Origin: Paracoccus aestuarii
Lineage (GTDB): Bacteria; Pseudomonadota; Alphaproteobacteria; Rhodobacterales; Rhodobacteraceae
Assembly: GCF_028553885.1 (NCBI RefSeq)
Contig: NZ_CP067169.1
Span: forward strand, 2,901,001-2,965,000
Length of the DNA stretch: 64,000 nucleotides
Direction of reading: 5' to 3'
Made by a program: the position numbers and the translations under genes. The first letter of the stretch is position 1. Every line of letters begins with the position of its first letter. The notes under the pieces were generated by a model. It saw only the letters and a program-made list of their open reading frames with translations, searched no databases and was not told where the DNA came from. Below are positions 7,672 to 17,619 of this stretch, piece after piece.

Positions 7672-9156
7672 CTATCCGATTGCCCCAAACTCGCTCCGGC
7701 AGACCTTGAACCCATGGTAGGACCTGTTGCCTGCCGGGGCATGAACACGGATCTGCCGCACCCGGATGGCCGCGATGATCCGCCCCACCGAGATCTTGCT
7801 GTTGGCCTGGGCGGTCTGGATGGTTTCCCATTTGGCGGTTCCGGGATCCGCTTCCGCCAGCGCGTTCAGCTCGTCGACCAGCGCCTGCCCATCCGCCTCC
7901 AGCCAACGAAGCCGCGCGCCCGGCAGGCGTGTCCGGGGCTGTAGGACGCCGTCCTGTTCCAGCGCGCGCAGTTCCGCCTCGGTCATGCCGACGGTGCGCC
8001 GCATCTGCGGGTCCGTCACCAGCGATGCGATCGCGCGAAGCGTCTTGTCATGCACCTCTGCATCGAAGACCGCGCGACTGTCCGGCCGCGGATCCTCTGG
8101 CGCGATGATACCCGCCTCGACCAGCAACGGGCGCAGTCGCCGCTCCGTGACGCGCAGCGCTTTCGCAGCGGTGCTGACAGAATGAAGTCTCCGCTGCGAC
8201 ACTTCCTGTCCCAGCAAGACGGCGCCTTCCGCCACGGGCCAGATCTCGAGGACCACGGATCGGACCACGTCCGCAAACGGCTTGAAGGCCTCGTTGTCCT
8301 GGTGGAAGTCCCGCATGTCCTTCCAGACCGATCCGAACGCCTTCTGCGGTTCGTCCAGAAAGCCGTCCGCCTCGGCGGCCAGATCGTGCAGGGCATCCCG
8401 AATAGCATCAACACCACGACGCACGACATCGAACCCCGCAGCTTGCGCGGCATGCTGAAAGTCCTGCGGATCAGCGGCGTCATACCCGTTGATGCGCAGC
8501 AATTCGCTGCCCAGCAACCGACAGAAGGTCGTCGCGGCGTAGAGGCTTTGGCCGGAGAGCCAGGTTGTATCCTCGCCCCTGTCCAGCCGCTGCTGCAGCC
8601 ACAGGTCGTATGGCGTCGGAGAGGCCGCCGGTCCGTGGAGGTCCCGCGAGAGGATCTTCGGCAGGATCTCGGTGAGCCGGGCCGTCAGATCGTTTCGAGC
8701 GACGGGATGCTGCACCGTCCAGAGAGGCACCAGCAGCGTGTGGTGCTTGGCGCAGATCACCATATCCCGCATTTGCCAATCCCCGCGCATAGCCATCGCG
8801 GTCAGCGGATCTTCTGGTGCTGACAGAGCATCTTCTTCCAAGCACCGGGGGCATCCTCGCACGATTGGGTTCCGCAGCGCTCGGGAGACGAATATCTCGC
8901 GCCGAAAGCGCATCCGCACATCGCCGATCGGCTCGCCGGTCCAGGACAACAGTTCTTCCAGTTGCGCATCCTCCAGTCCGCCCCAGATCCTGAGGTTCTC
9001 GAGCAACACGCGGTCCTGATTGATCAAGCGCTTGGCTGAGCCGCCGAGATCGAGCACCAGCTGGCTCAGCGTCACGCCCTTCGAGGCGGCCAACCTCGCC
9101 ACGAGCGATGGCACCGTTTCGCGGGCCACCGGGGGAATTCCGTGCAGCAAGGTCAA
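7672..9156 (-). CDS. TniQ-family transposition protein
   Basis: TniQ/TnsD-like target-selection protein, about 494 residues. The N-terminal part has the family pattern: a PPVARETVPSLVARLA start, then the zinc-finger halves CPRCLEED and WQMRDMVICAKHH. The C-terminal half contains HTH-like segments. TniQ normally acts with TniA (DDE transposase) and TniB (AAA ATPase), but neither is adjacent, so this is a remnant or an orphan. The start is uncertain: TTG at 9156 preceded by GGGAG is used here; TTG 9150 or a nearby GTG are alternatives. Confidence 0.8.
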   Translation of the reverse strand: MTLLHGIPPVARETVPSLVARLAASKGVTLSQLVLDLGGSAKRLINQDRVLLENLRIWGGLEDAQLEELLSWTGEPIGDVRMRFRREIFVSRALRNPIVRGCPRCLEEDALSAPEDPLTAMAMRGDWQMRDMVICAKHHTLLVPLWTVQHPVARNDLTARLTEILPKILSRDLHGPAASPTPYDLWLQQRLDRGEDTTWLSGQSLYAATTFCRLLGSELLRINGYDAADPQDFQHAAQAAGFDVVRRGVDAIRDALHDLAAEADGFLDEPQKAFGSVWKDMRDFHQDNEAFKPFADVVRSVVLEIWPVAEGAVLLGQEVSQRRLHSVSTAAKALRVTERRLRPLLVEAGIIAPEDPRPDSRAVFDAEVHDKTLRAIASLVTDPQMRRTVGMTEAELRALEQDGVLQPRTRLPGARLRWLEADGQALVDELNALAEADPGTAKWETIQTAQANSKISVGRIIAAIRVRQIRVHAPAGNRSYHGFKVCRSEFGAIG

Positions 9157-10132
9157 GTTGTGATTACTCCCTTCGATAGCAGGAGACCTATGCCTGCAGC
9201 CACATTGGAATATCAAGTGGCGGCTCCGGGATTGATACGCAGCCATTGGCCCGCTTAAAGCGAAGGGAGCGACATGCACATTTGACTCTGAACTTGCGAC
9301 GCGAAAGCGCTCATCCGTCTCAGTGCCGACGATCGTAGAGTGACGCGAAGGGCGGAGAGCGGCCTTTCGGTGGTGCGGCATGGCGACCGCAGCATTTGCC
9401 GAAAGCGGACGCTCAGGCCGTTGAAAGTCGCTTGAGTGCCCCTGCCGGCAGAAAGGGCGGAAAACCGACATTCGCTGCGGCGACGATCCGATCACCCACA
9501 AAAGGTGGAAGCCGACATTCGGAGCGGACCAAGGTCGAGCCTTGTTCTGCATCGCCGCATGACCGGTTCGAGCCCAAGGCGTGGGATGCTGCACAATGCA
9601 TGAATGTCTGGTTACAGTCTGTTCCGGCAGGTATAAGATTGAGACGATTACAACGGCGCTGATGCCGCCGCCGCCCCGGTTCCAGCATGCGCCGTCAGAC
9701 TACGACGGGCATGCACCCTTGGTCCTGTCAGGACCATAGTCCGCCGTGCGGGTCCACTGGTGCGCCGCGCCCCGAGGCTCTCGAACACTCGTTACGCTAC
9801 AACTAATCATCAAAAGCCCAACGCGGTGAATGCATGCGTGCAATGTCCATCGCAATTCCACAGGAGATCAGGCCGGATTTCTTTGACACTGTATTTCCCG
9901 GTGAGAAGGATCTCGTTGACCTGTGCGGCCTGGCCAGGTCGCCATCGCTCAAAGAAACTGAAACGTCGGCACAAGTTGGCGGGGTTTTGCCGTAGCTTCT
10001 GAGCCGCCCTGATTGACGGATGCAACTATTTACAGCAGCCGCTGCTGCTGCCTAAGCTGGCTTGAACGTATCGCGTAATGACATCGACTGCAGGCCAGCC
10101 TTCCTGACGAAGGCATGCACAAAGGTGACCAG
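9157..10132. other. Gene-poor region with repeat fragments
   Basis: Nearly 1 kb with no gene I can support. It contains pieces of a degenerate dispersed repeat: AAAGCGGACGCTC near 9405, ACCGACATTCGCTGCGG near 9466 and GCCGACATTCGGAGCGG near 9512. A perfect short palindrome, GGTCCTGTCAGGACC, lies near 9721. The rest looks like decayed accessory DNA. Confidence 0.5.
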
Positions 10133-11191
10133 ATGCCCTCGTTTTTCCTATCGGCCAACCGGCAGAGCGTCCAGGAAGACCCCTACATCTTCCAAATGCG
10201 CAACGGCAACATCCTCGGATTTTGGAGCGACCTGCACCCTGATCCCGGCGTTGGCGGAACCTTCGGGGTCTATGCGCGTCCGTGGCGTGGAGACCTGGGC
10301 GCTGCGGGTGTTGCGGATAGCCGCGTCAACAATCTGACCGACGATGTCCAGGGAAGCCCTTTTGGAACGGCGTTGAACTACGGCGGCTTCTCGGTGGTCT
10401 TCCAGAGCAAGGGCCCGTCTGCAGTCAACGGACAGGATGATCCCTATTACGACACCTACATCAAGTTCTACGCGGCCGACGGCACGGAACGCGGTCCCGC
10501 ACGTCAGATAACGCCCAATACGTCCGATGATCATCTGGCCGCGGGCATCGTCGCGCTTGCCAATGGCCAGACGATCACCCTGGTCGCCAGGTATGAGAGC
10601 GGTGGGGATTACGATCTTTTGGCCTTCCGGCACGATGCCAGTGGCCGCCAGATCGGCGGTCCTCGTCGCCTCGTCGATGATGCAGACGCCTTTGTCAGTC
10701 CCCTCTCTGGGGCGGACTACATTAATCCCTCGATTGCCGCCTCGGCAGGCGGCAACTACGCGGTGAGCTGGCACGAGCGCACGTCCTTTGGTGGAGGCGA
10801 GGGTTACGGGGTCTGGACGCAGGTCTTCCGCCCAGATGGCACGGCCGTGGCACCCGCCCAACTGATTGCACCCAATCTCGGCGGGCGAAACACCCTGGAT
10901 CAGAGCGACAGCCAGATTGCCGGTCGCTCCGTCGGCGGCTACGCCCTGGCCTGGGAACGGGACGAGGTCCCCTATGAGCCTGAGACGGATGTCTACCTGC
11001 GCATGCTGGACGGGGCGGGACGCGCCATCGGACAGACTGTGATGGTCAACTCAGACCGCCGCAGTGGTGAGCAGGAGTTGCATGATGTGGTGGATCTGGG
11101 TGCCGGGCGCACGCTGGTCACCTGCATCAACCAGATCCCCGACGCGATCGACGACATCTACGACGGCGGCGTTCTTCTCGGGCGGGTGTAG
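10133..11191 (+). CDS. Putative secreted beta-rich protein, N-terminal part of an RTX-type protein
   Basis: Protein of about 352 residues without a Sec signal peptide. It has repeating beta-strand blocks with the pattern Y/G-x-AVSWHE or ALAWERD alternating with VFRPDGT and LRMLDGAG, resembling N-terminal repeat regions of type I-secreted calcium-binding proteins of Rhodobacteraceae. No GGxGxD nonapeptides follow, so the C-terminal secretion/RTX part is missing or the gene is a short variant. The start at 10133 has AAAGGTG just upstream. The functional call is tentative. Confidence 0.6.
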   Translation: MPSFFLSANRQSVQEDPYIFQMRNGNILGFWSDLHPDPGVGGTFGVYARPWRGDLGAAGVADSRVNNLTDDVQGSPFGTALNYGGFSVVFQSKGPSAVNGQDDPYYDTYIKFYAADGTERGPARQITPNTSDDHLAAGIVALANGQTITLVARYESGGDYDLLAFRHDASGRQIGGPRRLVDDADAFVSPLSGADYINPSIAASAGGNYAVSWHERTSFGGGEGYGVWTQVFRPDGTAVAPAQLIAPNLGGRNTLDQSDSQIAGRSVGGYALAWERDEVPYEPETDVYLRMLDGAGRAIGQTVMVNSDRRSGEQELHDVVDLGAGRTLVTCINQIPDAIDDIYDGGVLLGRV

Positions 11192-11230
11192 GAGCAGTAT
11201 TCGTGCCCCGGCAGATGGATTTCGCTCTGG

Positions 11231-11291
11231 GTCCGGTGAATACGGAAATCACCGGACCAGAGGATCTGATGACGGCTGTGGCCGTCATCAG
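11231..11291. terminator. Tandem hairpins between convergent genes
   Basis: Two perfect inverted repeats lie in the short gap between convergent genes. The first pairs GTCCGGTGA (11231-11239) with TCACCGGAC (11249-11257). The second pairs CTGATGACGGC (11266-11276) with GCCGTCATCAG (11281-11291) around a TGTG loop. They lack long T runs but their position and symmetry fit a bidirectional terminator. Confidence 0.7.
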
Positions 11292-11305
11292 TCCTTGGCG
11301 TACAG

Positions 11306-11854
11306 TTACTGCGCGACGTAAGCCTCGGTATCCGTGATCGTTGCATAGGCGAAGCCGAGCGCCGACATCATGGCGGCATGGACGGAGGCCGCCGGCACGG
11401 TGACGCCCTCATGTTCCAGATCGCGCGTCGCGCAGGCGTCCTGGACGACAGTCGTCTTGTAGCCGAAATCACTGGCGGCTCGGGTGGTCGCGTCGATGCA
11501 CATGTGGCTCATGGCGCCGACGACCACGACATCCTCGATCCCGTCGGCATCAAGAATCTCCTTCAGTTCGGTCTTGAGGAAGGAATTCGGATAGTTCTTG
11601 ACCACGACCGTCTCGCCTTCGATCGGCGTCACGACCGGATTGATCTCGATGCCTTCTGAATCGGGCGTGAAGAACGGCGCGTCCTGGCTGGGGAAGATGT
11701 GCTGGACGTGGATAACGCGGTCGCCCTTCTGGCGGGCCGCCTCGATTACACGGGCTGCGTTTTCGGCGGCCTTGTCGATGCCGACAAGTTCATACTTCCC
11801 GCCGGGGAAATAGTCGTTCTGGAGATCGACGACGACAATAGCGCGTTTGCTCAT
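11306..11854 (-). CDS. Cysteine hydrolase, isochorismatase-like superfamily
   Basis: Enzyme of 182 residues with the isochorismatase/nicotinamidase fold. The triad is visible: Asp in AIVVVDLQNDY (about residue 10), Lys in VVVKNYPNSF, and nucleophile Cys in GAMSHMCIDATTRAA, preceded by the cis-peptide region. The substrate cannot be told from sequence. The start at 11854 is supported by AAAGGGC upstream. It is divergent from a GlxA-type AraC regulator, which probably controls it. Confidence 0.9.
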   Translation of the reverse strand: MSKRAIVVVDLQNDYFPGGKYELVGIDKAAENAARVIEAARQKGDRVIHVQHIFPSQDAPFFTPDSEGIEINPVVTPIEGETVVVKNYPNSFLKTELKEILDADGIEDVVVVGAMSHMCIDATTRAASDFGYKTTVVQDACATRDLEHEGVTVPAASVHAAMMSALGFAYATITDTEAYVAQ

Positions 11855-11961
11855 GATTTGCCCTTTCTCTTTGCTGTTCAGATTGCGTTTACTGGACAAT
11901 AGGGGTCGCCCCGGCCTATGCCCATTGGTGATATCGACATAATCAGGGTCAATAGTGACAA

Positions 11962-12939
11962 ATGGCTACCAGGCAAGAAACAGAGGTCGGGCTGCTGATC
12001 TACCCGGGCGCGCAGATGTCGGCGATCCTTGCGATGACCGATCTCTTCATCGTCTCCAACCGGTTCTCGGCTCCGCATGGCACGTCCAAGCTGAACCGGA
12101 TCGCTGTCAGTCACTGGTGCATCGAGACGGAAGGCGGCCCGCCGCAACGTGTCCATGGCACCGGCTCATCCCAAGGCATCGGGCCGGACGTCCTGATCCT
12201 GCCGCCCAGTCTGGATTCTCCGGCGACGGCCGAGATTGCAACGCCCTATCTGGATTGGTTGCGGGATCGTCATACGGCCGGCACCATTCTCGCGTCCGTA
12301 TGCGCCGGAGCGTTCCTCCTGGGAGAAACCGGCCTTCTGGACGGACGGCCATCAACGACGCACTGGATTCTCGAAGACCAGTTCCGCGATCGCTTCCCGC
12401 GCGTGCCGGTTGACGTCGATCGACTGCTGATCGATGGCGGCCAGATCCTGACGGCCGGAGGTGTCATGTCCTGGACCGATCTGTGTCTGCGGCTGGTGGA
12501 ACGCCTGCGTGGTGCGGAGGTGATGACCCAGACAGCGAAGTTCCTGCTGGTCGACCCGCCGGGGCGCGAGCAACGTTATTACAGCATCTTCTCGCCGCGG
12601 ACGGGCCACGGCGACGCCGCCGTCCTGGAGGTCCAGCGCTGGTTGCAGGACACCGAGGCGAAGGACATCTCGCTGGAAACGCTGGCGACGAGGGCTGGTC
12701 TTGAACGGCGCACCTTCCTGCGCCGCTTCCGCAAGGCGACCGGTATGACGACCTCGGAATATGGTCAGCGGCTACGCGTCAGCAAGGCCTGCGAGTTGCT
12801 CCAGTTCAGCGCGCTCACGGTCGAGCAGATCGCATGGGAGACGGGCTATGGCGATCCGGGAGCCTTCCGCAAGATCTTCGCCCGGTTCATCGGGCTGACG
12901 CCCGGCGAATACCGCCAGCGCTTCGGCCACGCTTCCTGA
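11962..12939 (+). CDS. GlxA-family AraC-type regulator (DJ-1/PfpI domain + AraC HTH)
   Basis: Regulator of 325 residues: the N-terminal DJ-1/PfpI-like sensor domain has SVCAGAFLLGETGLLDG at about residues 112-128, and the C-terminal AraC domain has two HTHs (LETLATRAGLERRTFLRRFRK, then QIAWETGYGDPGAFRKIFARF). GlxA proteins sense small metabolites and activate adjacent genes. The short shared upstream region with the cysteine hydrolase suggests direct control of that gene. Confidence 0.92.
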   Translation: MATRQETEVGLLIYPGAQMSAILAMTDLFIVSNRFSAPHGTSKLNRIAVSHWCIETEGGPPQRVHGTGSSQGIGPDVLILPPSLDSPATAEIATPYLDWLRDRHTAGTILASVCAGAFLLGETGLLDGRPSTTHWILEDQFRDRFPRVPVDVDRLLIDGGQILTAGGVMSWTDLCLRLVERLRGAEVMTQTAKFLLVDPPGREQRYYSIFSPRTGHGDAAVLEVQRWLQDTEAKDISLETLATRAGLERRTFLRRFRKATGMTTSEYGQRLRVSKACELLQFSALTVEQIAWETGYGDPGAFRKIFARFIGLTPGEYRQRFGHAS

Positions 12940-13003
12940 ACCCAAACCGGATCAACGACAGACCAAGGGCGCGCCCAGTCTATCGCCGCGCCCGATGGCA
13001 TGT

Positions 13004-13219
13004 TCATGCGGCCGCCGGCTGATCCTTTTGCTCGGCCGGATAGCCGGCTTCGCCGAGCGCGGCGAGAAGCGTCTCCTCCTCCGCGGTTGAGGTGACCTTC
13101 GCGCTGCGCGACGGCGGATCGGTAACGACGTGCGCCGTCGGATCGACGCTCAGGATTGCATTGGTGACCCGACGGGCGCAGCCGCCGCAGGTCATGCCGG
13201 GGATGGTGAACTGGAACAA
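13004..13219 (-). CDS. Heavy-metal-associated (HMA/CopZ-like) metallochaperone
   Basis: Small metal-binding protein with the HMA motif GMTCGGC (MTCxxC class with GG) and the ferredoxin-like pattern ending ALGEAGYPAE. From the TTG at 13219 it is 71 residues, the normal CopZ length. An ATG at 13255 adds a hydrophobic 12-residue extension that reads into a dispersed-repeat-like sequence, so the native start may have been lost. Such proteins carry Cu(I) or another soft metal to a P-type ATPase; none is adjacent. Confidence 0.75.
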   Translation of the reverse strand: MFQFTIPGMTCGGCARRVTNAILSVDPTAHVVTDPPSRSAKVTSTAEEETLLAALGEAGYPAEQKDQPAAA

Positions 13220-13433
13220 CTGCAGTAGAAACCAACGTAGATGCTGCATACGCAAACGGCAGCGTCGTCCGCACAGCCGAGCTTTATCCTCCGATATTGC
13301 TGCGCGATGGACGAATGGCCGGTCTGGCGAACCTGCGCCGCAGCAATGGCCAGCCTGACGAATGACCGCAATGGGCCGGCCTTGTAGATCTCGACGGGTT
13401 TGTGCGATGTGCGGCTATCACGCCCGCTTCCAT
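13220..13433. repeat. Dispersed-repeat-like intergenic segment
   Basis: Contains GACGAATGGCCGGTCTGG near 13309 and GACGAATGACCGCAATGGGC near 13359, which resemble CACGAATGTCCGGTCTGGGG near 36061 and GTCCGCTTTGGGCC near 24691. This marks a copy of the degenerate intergenic repeat described in the findings. No gene is seen. Confidence 0.5.
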
Positions 13434-15020
13434 TCACCTGATGATGCTGAAACTGACCGCAGCGTCGCGCAGCTGTATGTCGTGCTGCCGCCCGGTTGCG
13501 AAGTCAAAGCGAGGGAAGCTCGATGCTGCGAGGATCAGACACAACCGGTGTCCATGGCCTGCTTTATAATAGGTAGGCGCTAGGTCCACCGTCACCTTTC
13601 CGGAACTGAATGCGCGCATGATACCGTCGGTGATGTTGATGAATGCGCCGCAGGGCAGCTCCTCAACGAGGACAGCGTGGAGATCGAAGGCCTCTTGCGC
13701 CTCGCAAGTGGCCGAGACCGTGACATCCGTAAGCACCAATTCTGTCGCTAGCGGTTCGCCGATAACAATGGCGGAACCCGGATGATCCAACGTGCCCATC
13801 CGCCGCTGGTCAAACATCCCCCCCGCCATAAGCGCGCCACCCGACGTGACTGCACCGCCAGGAGTGGGGTGCGGGTTCGAGGGATCGAAGGTCAGTGTGA
13901 CGCCGCTCACCTGCAGCGCGGGGACAGGACCCGCGCTCGCGCGATGGCGCCGCGGCCTCCACGCGCCGCCCATTGCCGGCCATCTCCCTGCCGACATCTC
14001 GAAGAAGAGGTCATGTTCAAGTGGCGCTTCGGCGCGTCCCATGGCGCAGTCGAACCAGTCGAGCCTCAACGTCACCCAGTCGCGGCCCGTCGCCCGGTCA
14101 ATCGTCGAGTCGTGACCGAAGTCTGCTTCGCCCGCCTGACCGGAGCTGCGGCGACCGTGCAGCCACGGCCCGAAGATCTGACGGAGCGGCGCGGTGTTGA
14201 GCTCGCGGATCGCCTGGGACAGGTCCAGCATGTTGCGTGCGTAAGGGTCGTTCCAGCTGCCCAGCAGGAGGACGGGGACGTCCGGAAAGCGGCCGAGATG
14301 CGCTGCCGCCCTGGTCGCCGGTAGGTTCAGCGCCGGGTCATCCGGTCCCATGGCCCAAAGCCGCAGCAATGCTGCCTCGTAAGCCGGTGCCAGGGCCAAG
14401 GGCGAGTGACCGGCCCGCCAGTCGCCGCGCAGCAAGGCTTCGCGGATGTCGGTGGCTTCGAGCGCCGCCGCATCCTCGGCTCGCCCCTGCTCCCGCAGGG
14501 CTTTGGCGGCATGGCGGAAGGCCCAGGTCACCTGCTTCTGCTCGAACGCGCCACCATAGCGGACCGAGTGGCGCCAGGCGTCCATCAGGCCACCCGTGTC
14601 GATCGCCATGGCCGCAATGCCCGGGGCCCCCGCCACAGCGGAAGCTAGCTGTGTGTGAGCCCCATAGGACAGGCCCATCGTGCAGATGCGGCCGTCGCAC
14701 CAGGGCTGTTTCAGCAGCCAGTGATGGGTGTCAACGCCATCCTCGGCCTCGTTCACGTATTTCTCGAAGACGCCTTCCGACCCATACCGACCGCGCACGT
14801 CCTGCATCACGACCACATAGCCGCGCCGTGCCATGATGCGTCCCAGTTCCACGCGGGTCAGCGCCTCCGGGCGGTCCAGCGCGACCTCGGAGCCCGAGAT
14901 CCCCTGCCGGTCATAGGGTGTGCGCTCGAGAATCACCGGCCAGGGACCGGCGCCGTCAGGCATGTGGATATCGGTTGCGAGACGGACCCCGTCCCGCATC
15001 ATCACCATCTGCGTCTGCAT
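13434..15020 (-). CDS. CocE/NonD-family alpha/beta hydrolase (X-Pro dipeptidyl-peptidase S15-like)
   Basis: Hydrolase of 528 residues. The N-terminal alpha/beta domain contains the nucleophile in MGLSYGAHTQL, acid Asp in LLGSWNDPYARN and His in GPWLHGRRS; the C-terminal part is the jelly-roll domain of S15/CocE enzymes. Members cleave esters or N-terminal dipeptides (cocaine esterase, glutaryl acylase, Xaa-Pro peptidase). Being last in a dipeptide/oligopeptide ABC operon suggests it processes the imported substrate in the cytoplasm. The start at 15020 (MQTQMVMMRDG) is the family-typical one. Confidence 0.9.
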   Translation of the reverse strand: MQTQMVMMRDGVRLATDIHMPDGAGPWPVILERTPYDRQGISGSEVALDRPEALTRVELGRIMARRGYVVVMQDVRGRYGSEGVFEKYVNEAEDGVDTHHWLLKQPWCDGRICTMGLSYGAHTQLASAVAGAPGIAAMAIDTGGLMDAWRHSVRYGGAFEQKQVTWAFRHAAKALREQGRAEDAAALEATDIREALLRGDWRAGHSPLALAPAYEAALLRLWAMGPDDPALNLPATRAAAHLGRFPDVPVLLLGSWNDPYARNMLDLSQAIRELNTAPLRQIFGPWLHGRRSSGQAGEADFGHDSTIDRATGRDWVTLRLDWFDCAMGRAEAPLEHDLFFEMSAGRWPAMGGAWRPRRHRASAGPVPALQVSGVTLTFDPSNPHPTPGGAVTSGGALMAGGMFDQRRMGTLDHPGSAIVIGEPLATELVLTDVTVSATCEAQEAFDLHAVLVEELPCGAFINITDGIMRAFSSGKVTVDLAPTYYKAGHGHRLCLILAASSFPRFDFATGRQHDIQLRDAAVSFSIIR

Positions 15021-15042
15021 GGTTTGCGTCCTTTGTCGCGCC

Positions 15043-16601
15043 TTACTCGGCGGGGCGGATGTCCTGCGCCAGCGTCCGCTCGATCGGGCGGGCGTCATAG
15101 GTCAGCCCCTCGCGTAGCGCCCAGATCTGCTGCTCAAAATGAAGCGGGATGATCGCCTGCTGCTCGGTGAAGGCGCGGACCGTGGCCTGCGCCAGCAGAT
15201 CGTCGCGCTCGGCCTCATCGAAGCTTTGCGCCGCGCGGGCCACCAGCGCGTCGAACTCGGGATCGGAGAACCGCGTGCGGTTGAACCCGCCCGTTCCCGC
15301 CTCGGGGTCGTTCGTGGCGATGACCTGCTGGAGGCCGCGGATCGCGCTGCCCGTGGTGGTCCCGAAGCCGCCGAGGAAGGCCGAGAAGTCCTGCTGGCTG
15401 GCGCGGTCGAAGAAGATGTTCGACGGCATTGCCTCGACGGTCGAGGTCAGGCCGGCGCGCGCGAAGAGCTGGCTGACGGCCTGCAGGATCTGCGCGTCGT
15501 TCTGGTAGCGGTTGTTCGGCCCATGCAGCGTGATCGTGAAGCCGTCGGGATAGCCTGCCTCGGCCAGGAGGGCGCGGGCCGCCTCCGGATCCGCCTGCGG
15601 CACGGGGACCTGATCAGTCCAGCCGACGAATCCCTCGGGGACCAGCTGGCCGGTGGGGGTCGCGGTGCCGTTCATGATCCGGTCCGAGATCATCTGCCGG
15701 TCCAGCATCAGCGACAGCGCCTGACGGACGCGCACGTCCTGCAGCGGGTTGCCGCCCTCGGGGGCGCTGACGAAGGGGCTGTCCTCGCGGTCGCTGTCCA
15801 GCGCCAGATAGATCAGCCGCCCGGTCGTCTCGGCGACGATCTGCACGGCGCTGCGGCTTTCGATGGCGGGCACATCGCCTGCGGGCACCGCATCGATCAC
15901 GTCCACATCGCCCGCGATCAGCGCCGCGACCCGGCCCGCGTCATTGGGGATGTAGCGGATCACCACGTCGGAATAGGCCGGGGCGTCGCCCCAATAGTCC
16001 TCATGGGCGGTCAGGGTCAGCCGCTCGTTCGGAGTCCAGCCGCCATAGCGCCAGGGGCCCGTGCCGATCGCGGCGGTGCCATTGTCGAAATCGCGGCTGG
16101 AGATCTCAGTCCCCAGTTCGGAAGGCAGGATATAGACCGAGCCAAGCTGCTCGATCAGATCCGGCGTCGGCTCGTCCGTGGTGATCAGCAGGGTCAGATC
16201 GTTCTCGGCCTCAATGGAGGCGATGGCAGCGACGTTGCTTTCGAACGTGCAGGGGAGTTCGCCACGTTGGGAATGCGTTCGAACGTCGTGATGACGTCCT
16301 GCGCGTCCAGCGTGCTGCCGTCGTGGAAGGTCACGCCGTCCCGTAGACGGATGCGCCATGTGGTCGGGTCGACATTCTCCCAGCTTTCGGCGAGCAGGGG
16401 CACGGGTTGCAGCGTCTCGTCGATGCCCGCCAGCCCCTCGAAGATGTGGGACGCGGTGTTCTGTCCTGGCGAAGTGCGCGAGAAATGGGGATCGACGGAC
16501 GGGTGCTCGGCCTTGAGCGCCATGCGGAGCGTCTCGGCCGAGGCGGCGCCGGTGGCGGCGGCAAGAATGGCAGTGGACAGCAGAAGACGTGCGGGGGTCA
16601 T
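15043..16601 (-). pseudogene. Peptide ABC transporter substrate-binding protein, frameshifted
   Basis: SBP_bac_5 (DppA/OppA-like) periplasmic binding protein of about 519 residues, split by a frameshift. The N-terminal part (from 16601) has a signal peptide ending ASAETLRM and reads to IPNVANSPA. The remainder continues in another frame as FESNVAAIASIEAENDLT to the stop at 15043. One base appears to be missing around 16244-16250. Either a sequencing error or a real inactivation; the rest of both halves is intact and well conserved in style. It lies between the ATPase genes and the CocE hydrolase. Confidence 0.85.
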
Positions 16602-16602
16602 G

Positions 16603-17619
16603 TCATGCTCCTTGGGTCTGGGGAGTGAGCTGTGGCAGGTCGTAGTGGCAGGCCGAGCGTTGGCTTGGCCCGATGGCGCGCAGCGCCGGGCGGGTGCTGC
16701 GGCAGAGGTCGGTGGCGTGCGGGCAGCGCGGGTGGAAATGGCAGCCCGAGGGCGGTTTCAGCGGCGAGGGCAACTCGCCTTTCAGGGGGGTAAAGCGGCG
16801 TTTGGCGCCGCCCAGCTGCGGCGCCTCGGCCAGCAGCGCGCGGGTGTAGGGATGATGCGCGCGCGCAAAGATCGTGTCGCGGTCCGCGATCTCGACCAAG
16901 CGGCCCAGATAGAGGATCGCGATCCGGTCCGAGATGAATCGCACCACGTTCAGGTCGTGGCTGATGAACATGGACGCAAAGCCGCCTTCGGCCTTCAGAT
17001 CGACCAGCAGGTTCAGGATCTGCGCCTGCACCGAGACATCCAGCGCGGCCACCGCTTCGTCGAAAATCACCACCTCGGGACTGACGGCGAGGGCACGGGC
17101 GATGCCGACACGCTGGCGCTGCCCGCCCGACAGGGCATGGGGGCGGCGGTCCGCCAGGTCCGGTGCCATGCCGACCTTCTCCAGCATCTGCGCCAGGAAC
17201 GCGGCGCTGTCCTTGCGGCGGATCAGGCCATGGGCCAGCGGCGCTTCGAGGATCGTCTCGGCCACGCTCATGGCGGGGTTGAGGCTGGCATAGGGGTTCT
17301 GAAAGACCATCTGGATCTTCCGCCGCGCTGCGCGGGCTTCGGACGCCGGCATCTGTGCAATGGGGCGGCCCTGCCAGCTGACAGTGCCGCCGGAGGCGGG
17401 CAGAAGCTGCGCCGCGATCCGGCCGAGCGTGGATTTCCCGCAGCCGGATTCGCCGACGATGCCCAGCATCTCGCCCGGCTCAAGGCGCAGCGAGACGTCA
17501 TCCACCGCCACCAGATGCTGGGCTTTGTGCCCAATTCTGACGCGGCTCATGGCGCGGTCCAGTGCGCCGTCGTTGCGCGAGAAGACCCGGCGAATGTCGG
17601 AAAGCTCAAGAACGCTCAT
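16603..17619 (-). CDS. Peptide ABC transporter ATP-binding protein, DppF/OppF-like
   Basis: ATPase of 338 residues powering the peptide importer. It has Walker A GESGCGKST, the ABC signature LSGGQRQR, Walker B VVIFDEAVAALD, and the C-terminal oligopeptide-transporter region with a likely [4Fe-4S] cysteine cluster (CHFHPRCPHATDLC). In Walker B the usual DEPVSALD reads DEAVAALD. The start at 17619 overlaps the stop of the preceding ATPase gene (ATGA). Confidence 0.93.
   Translation of the reverse strand: MSVLELSDIRRVFSRNDGALDRAMSRVRIGHKAQHLVAVDDVSLRLEPGEMLGIVGESGCGKSTLGRIAAQLLPASGGTVSWQGRPIAQMPASEARAARRKIQMVFQNPYASLNPAMSVAETILEAPLAHGLIRRKDSAAFLAQMLEKVGMAPDLADRRPHALSGGQRQRVGIARALAVSPEVVIFDEAVAALDVSVQAQILNLLVDLKAEGGFASMFISHDLNVVRFISDRIAILYLGRLVEIADRDTIFARAHHPYTRALLAEAPQLGGAKRRFTPLKGELPSPLKPPSGCHFHPRCPHATDLCRSTRPALRAIGPSQRSACHYDLPQLTPQTQGA

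Noticed and set aside
7417..7944. Open frame starting inside tRNA-Arg and running to 7944
   Set aside because: Begins within the tRNA and overlaps the tniQ-like C-terminus; Arg-rich translation without domains.
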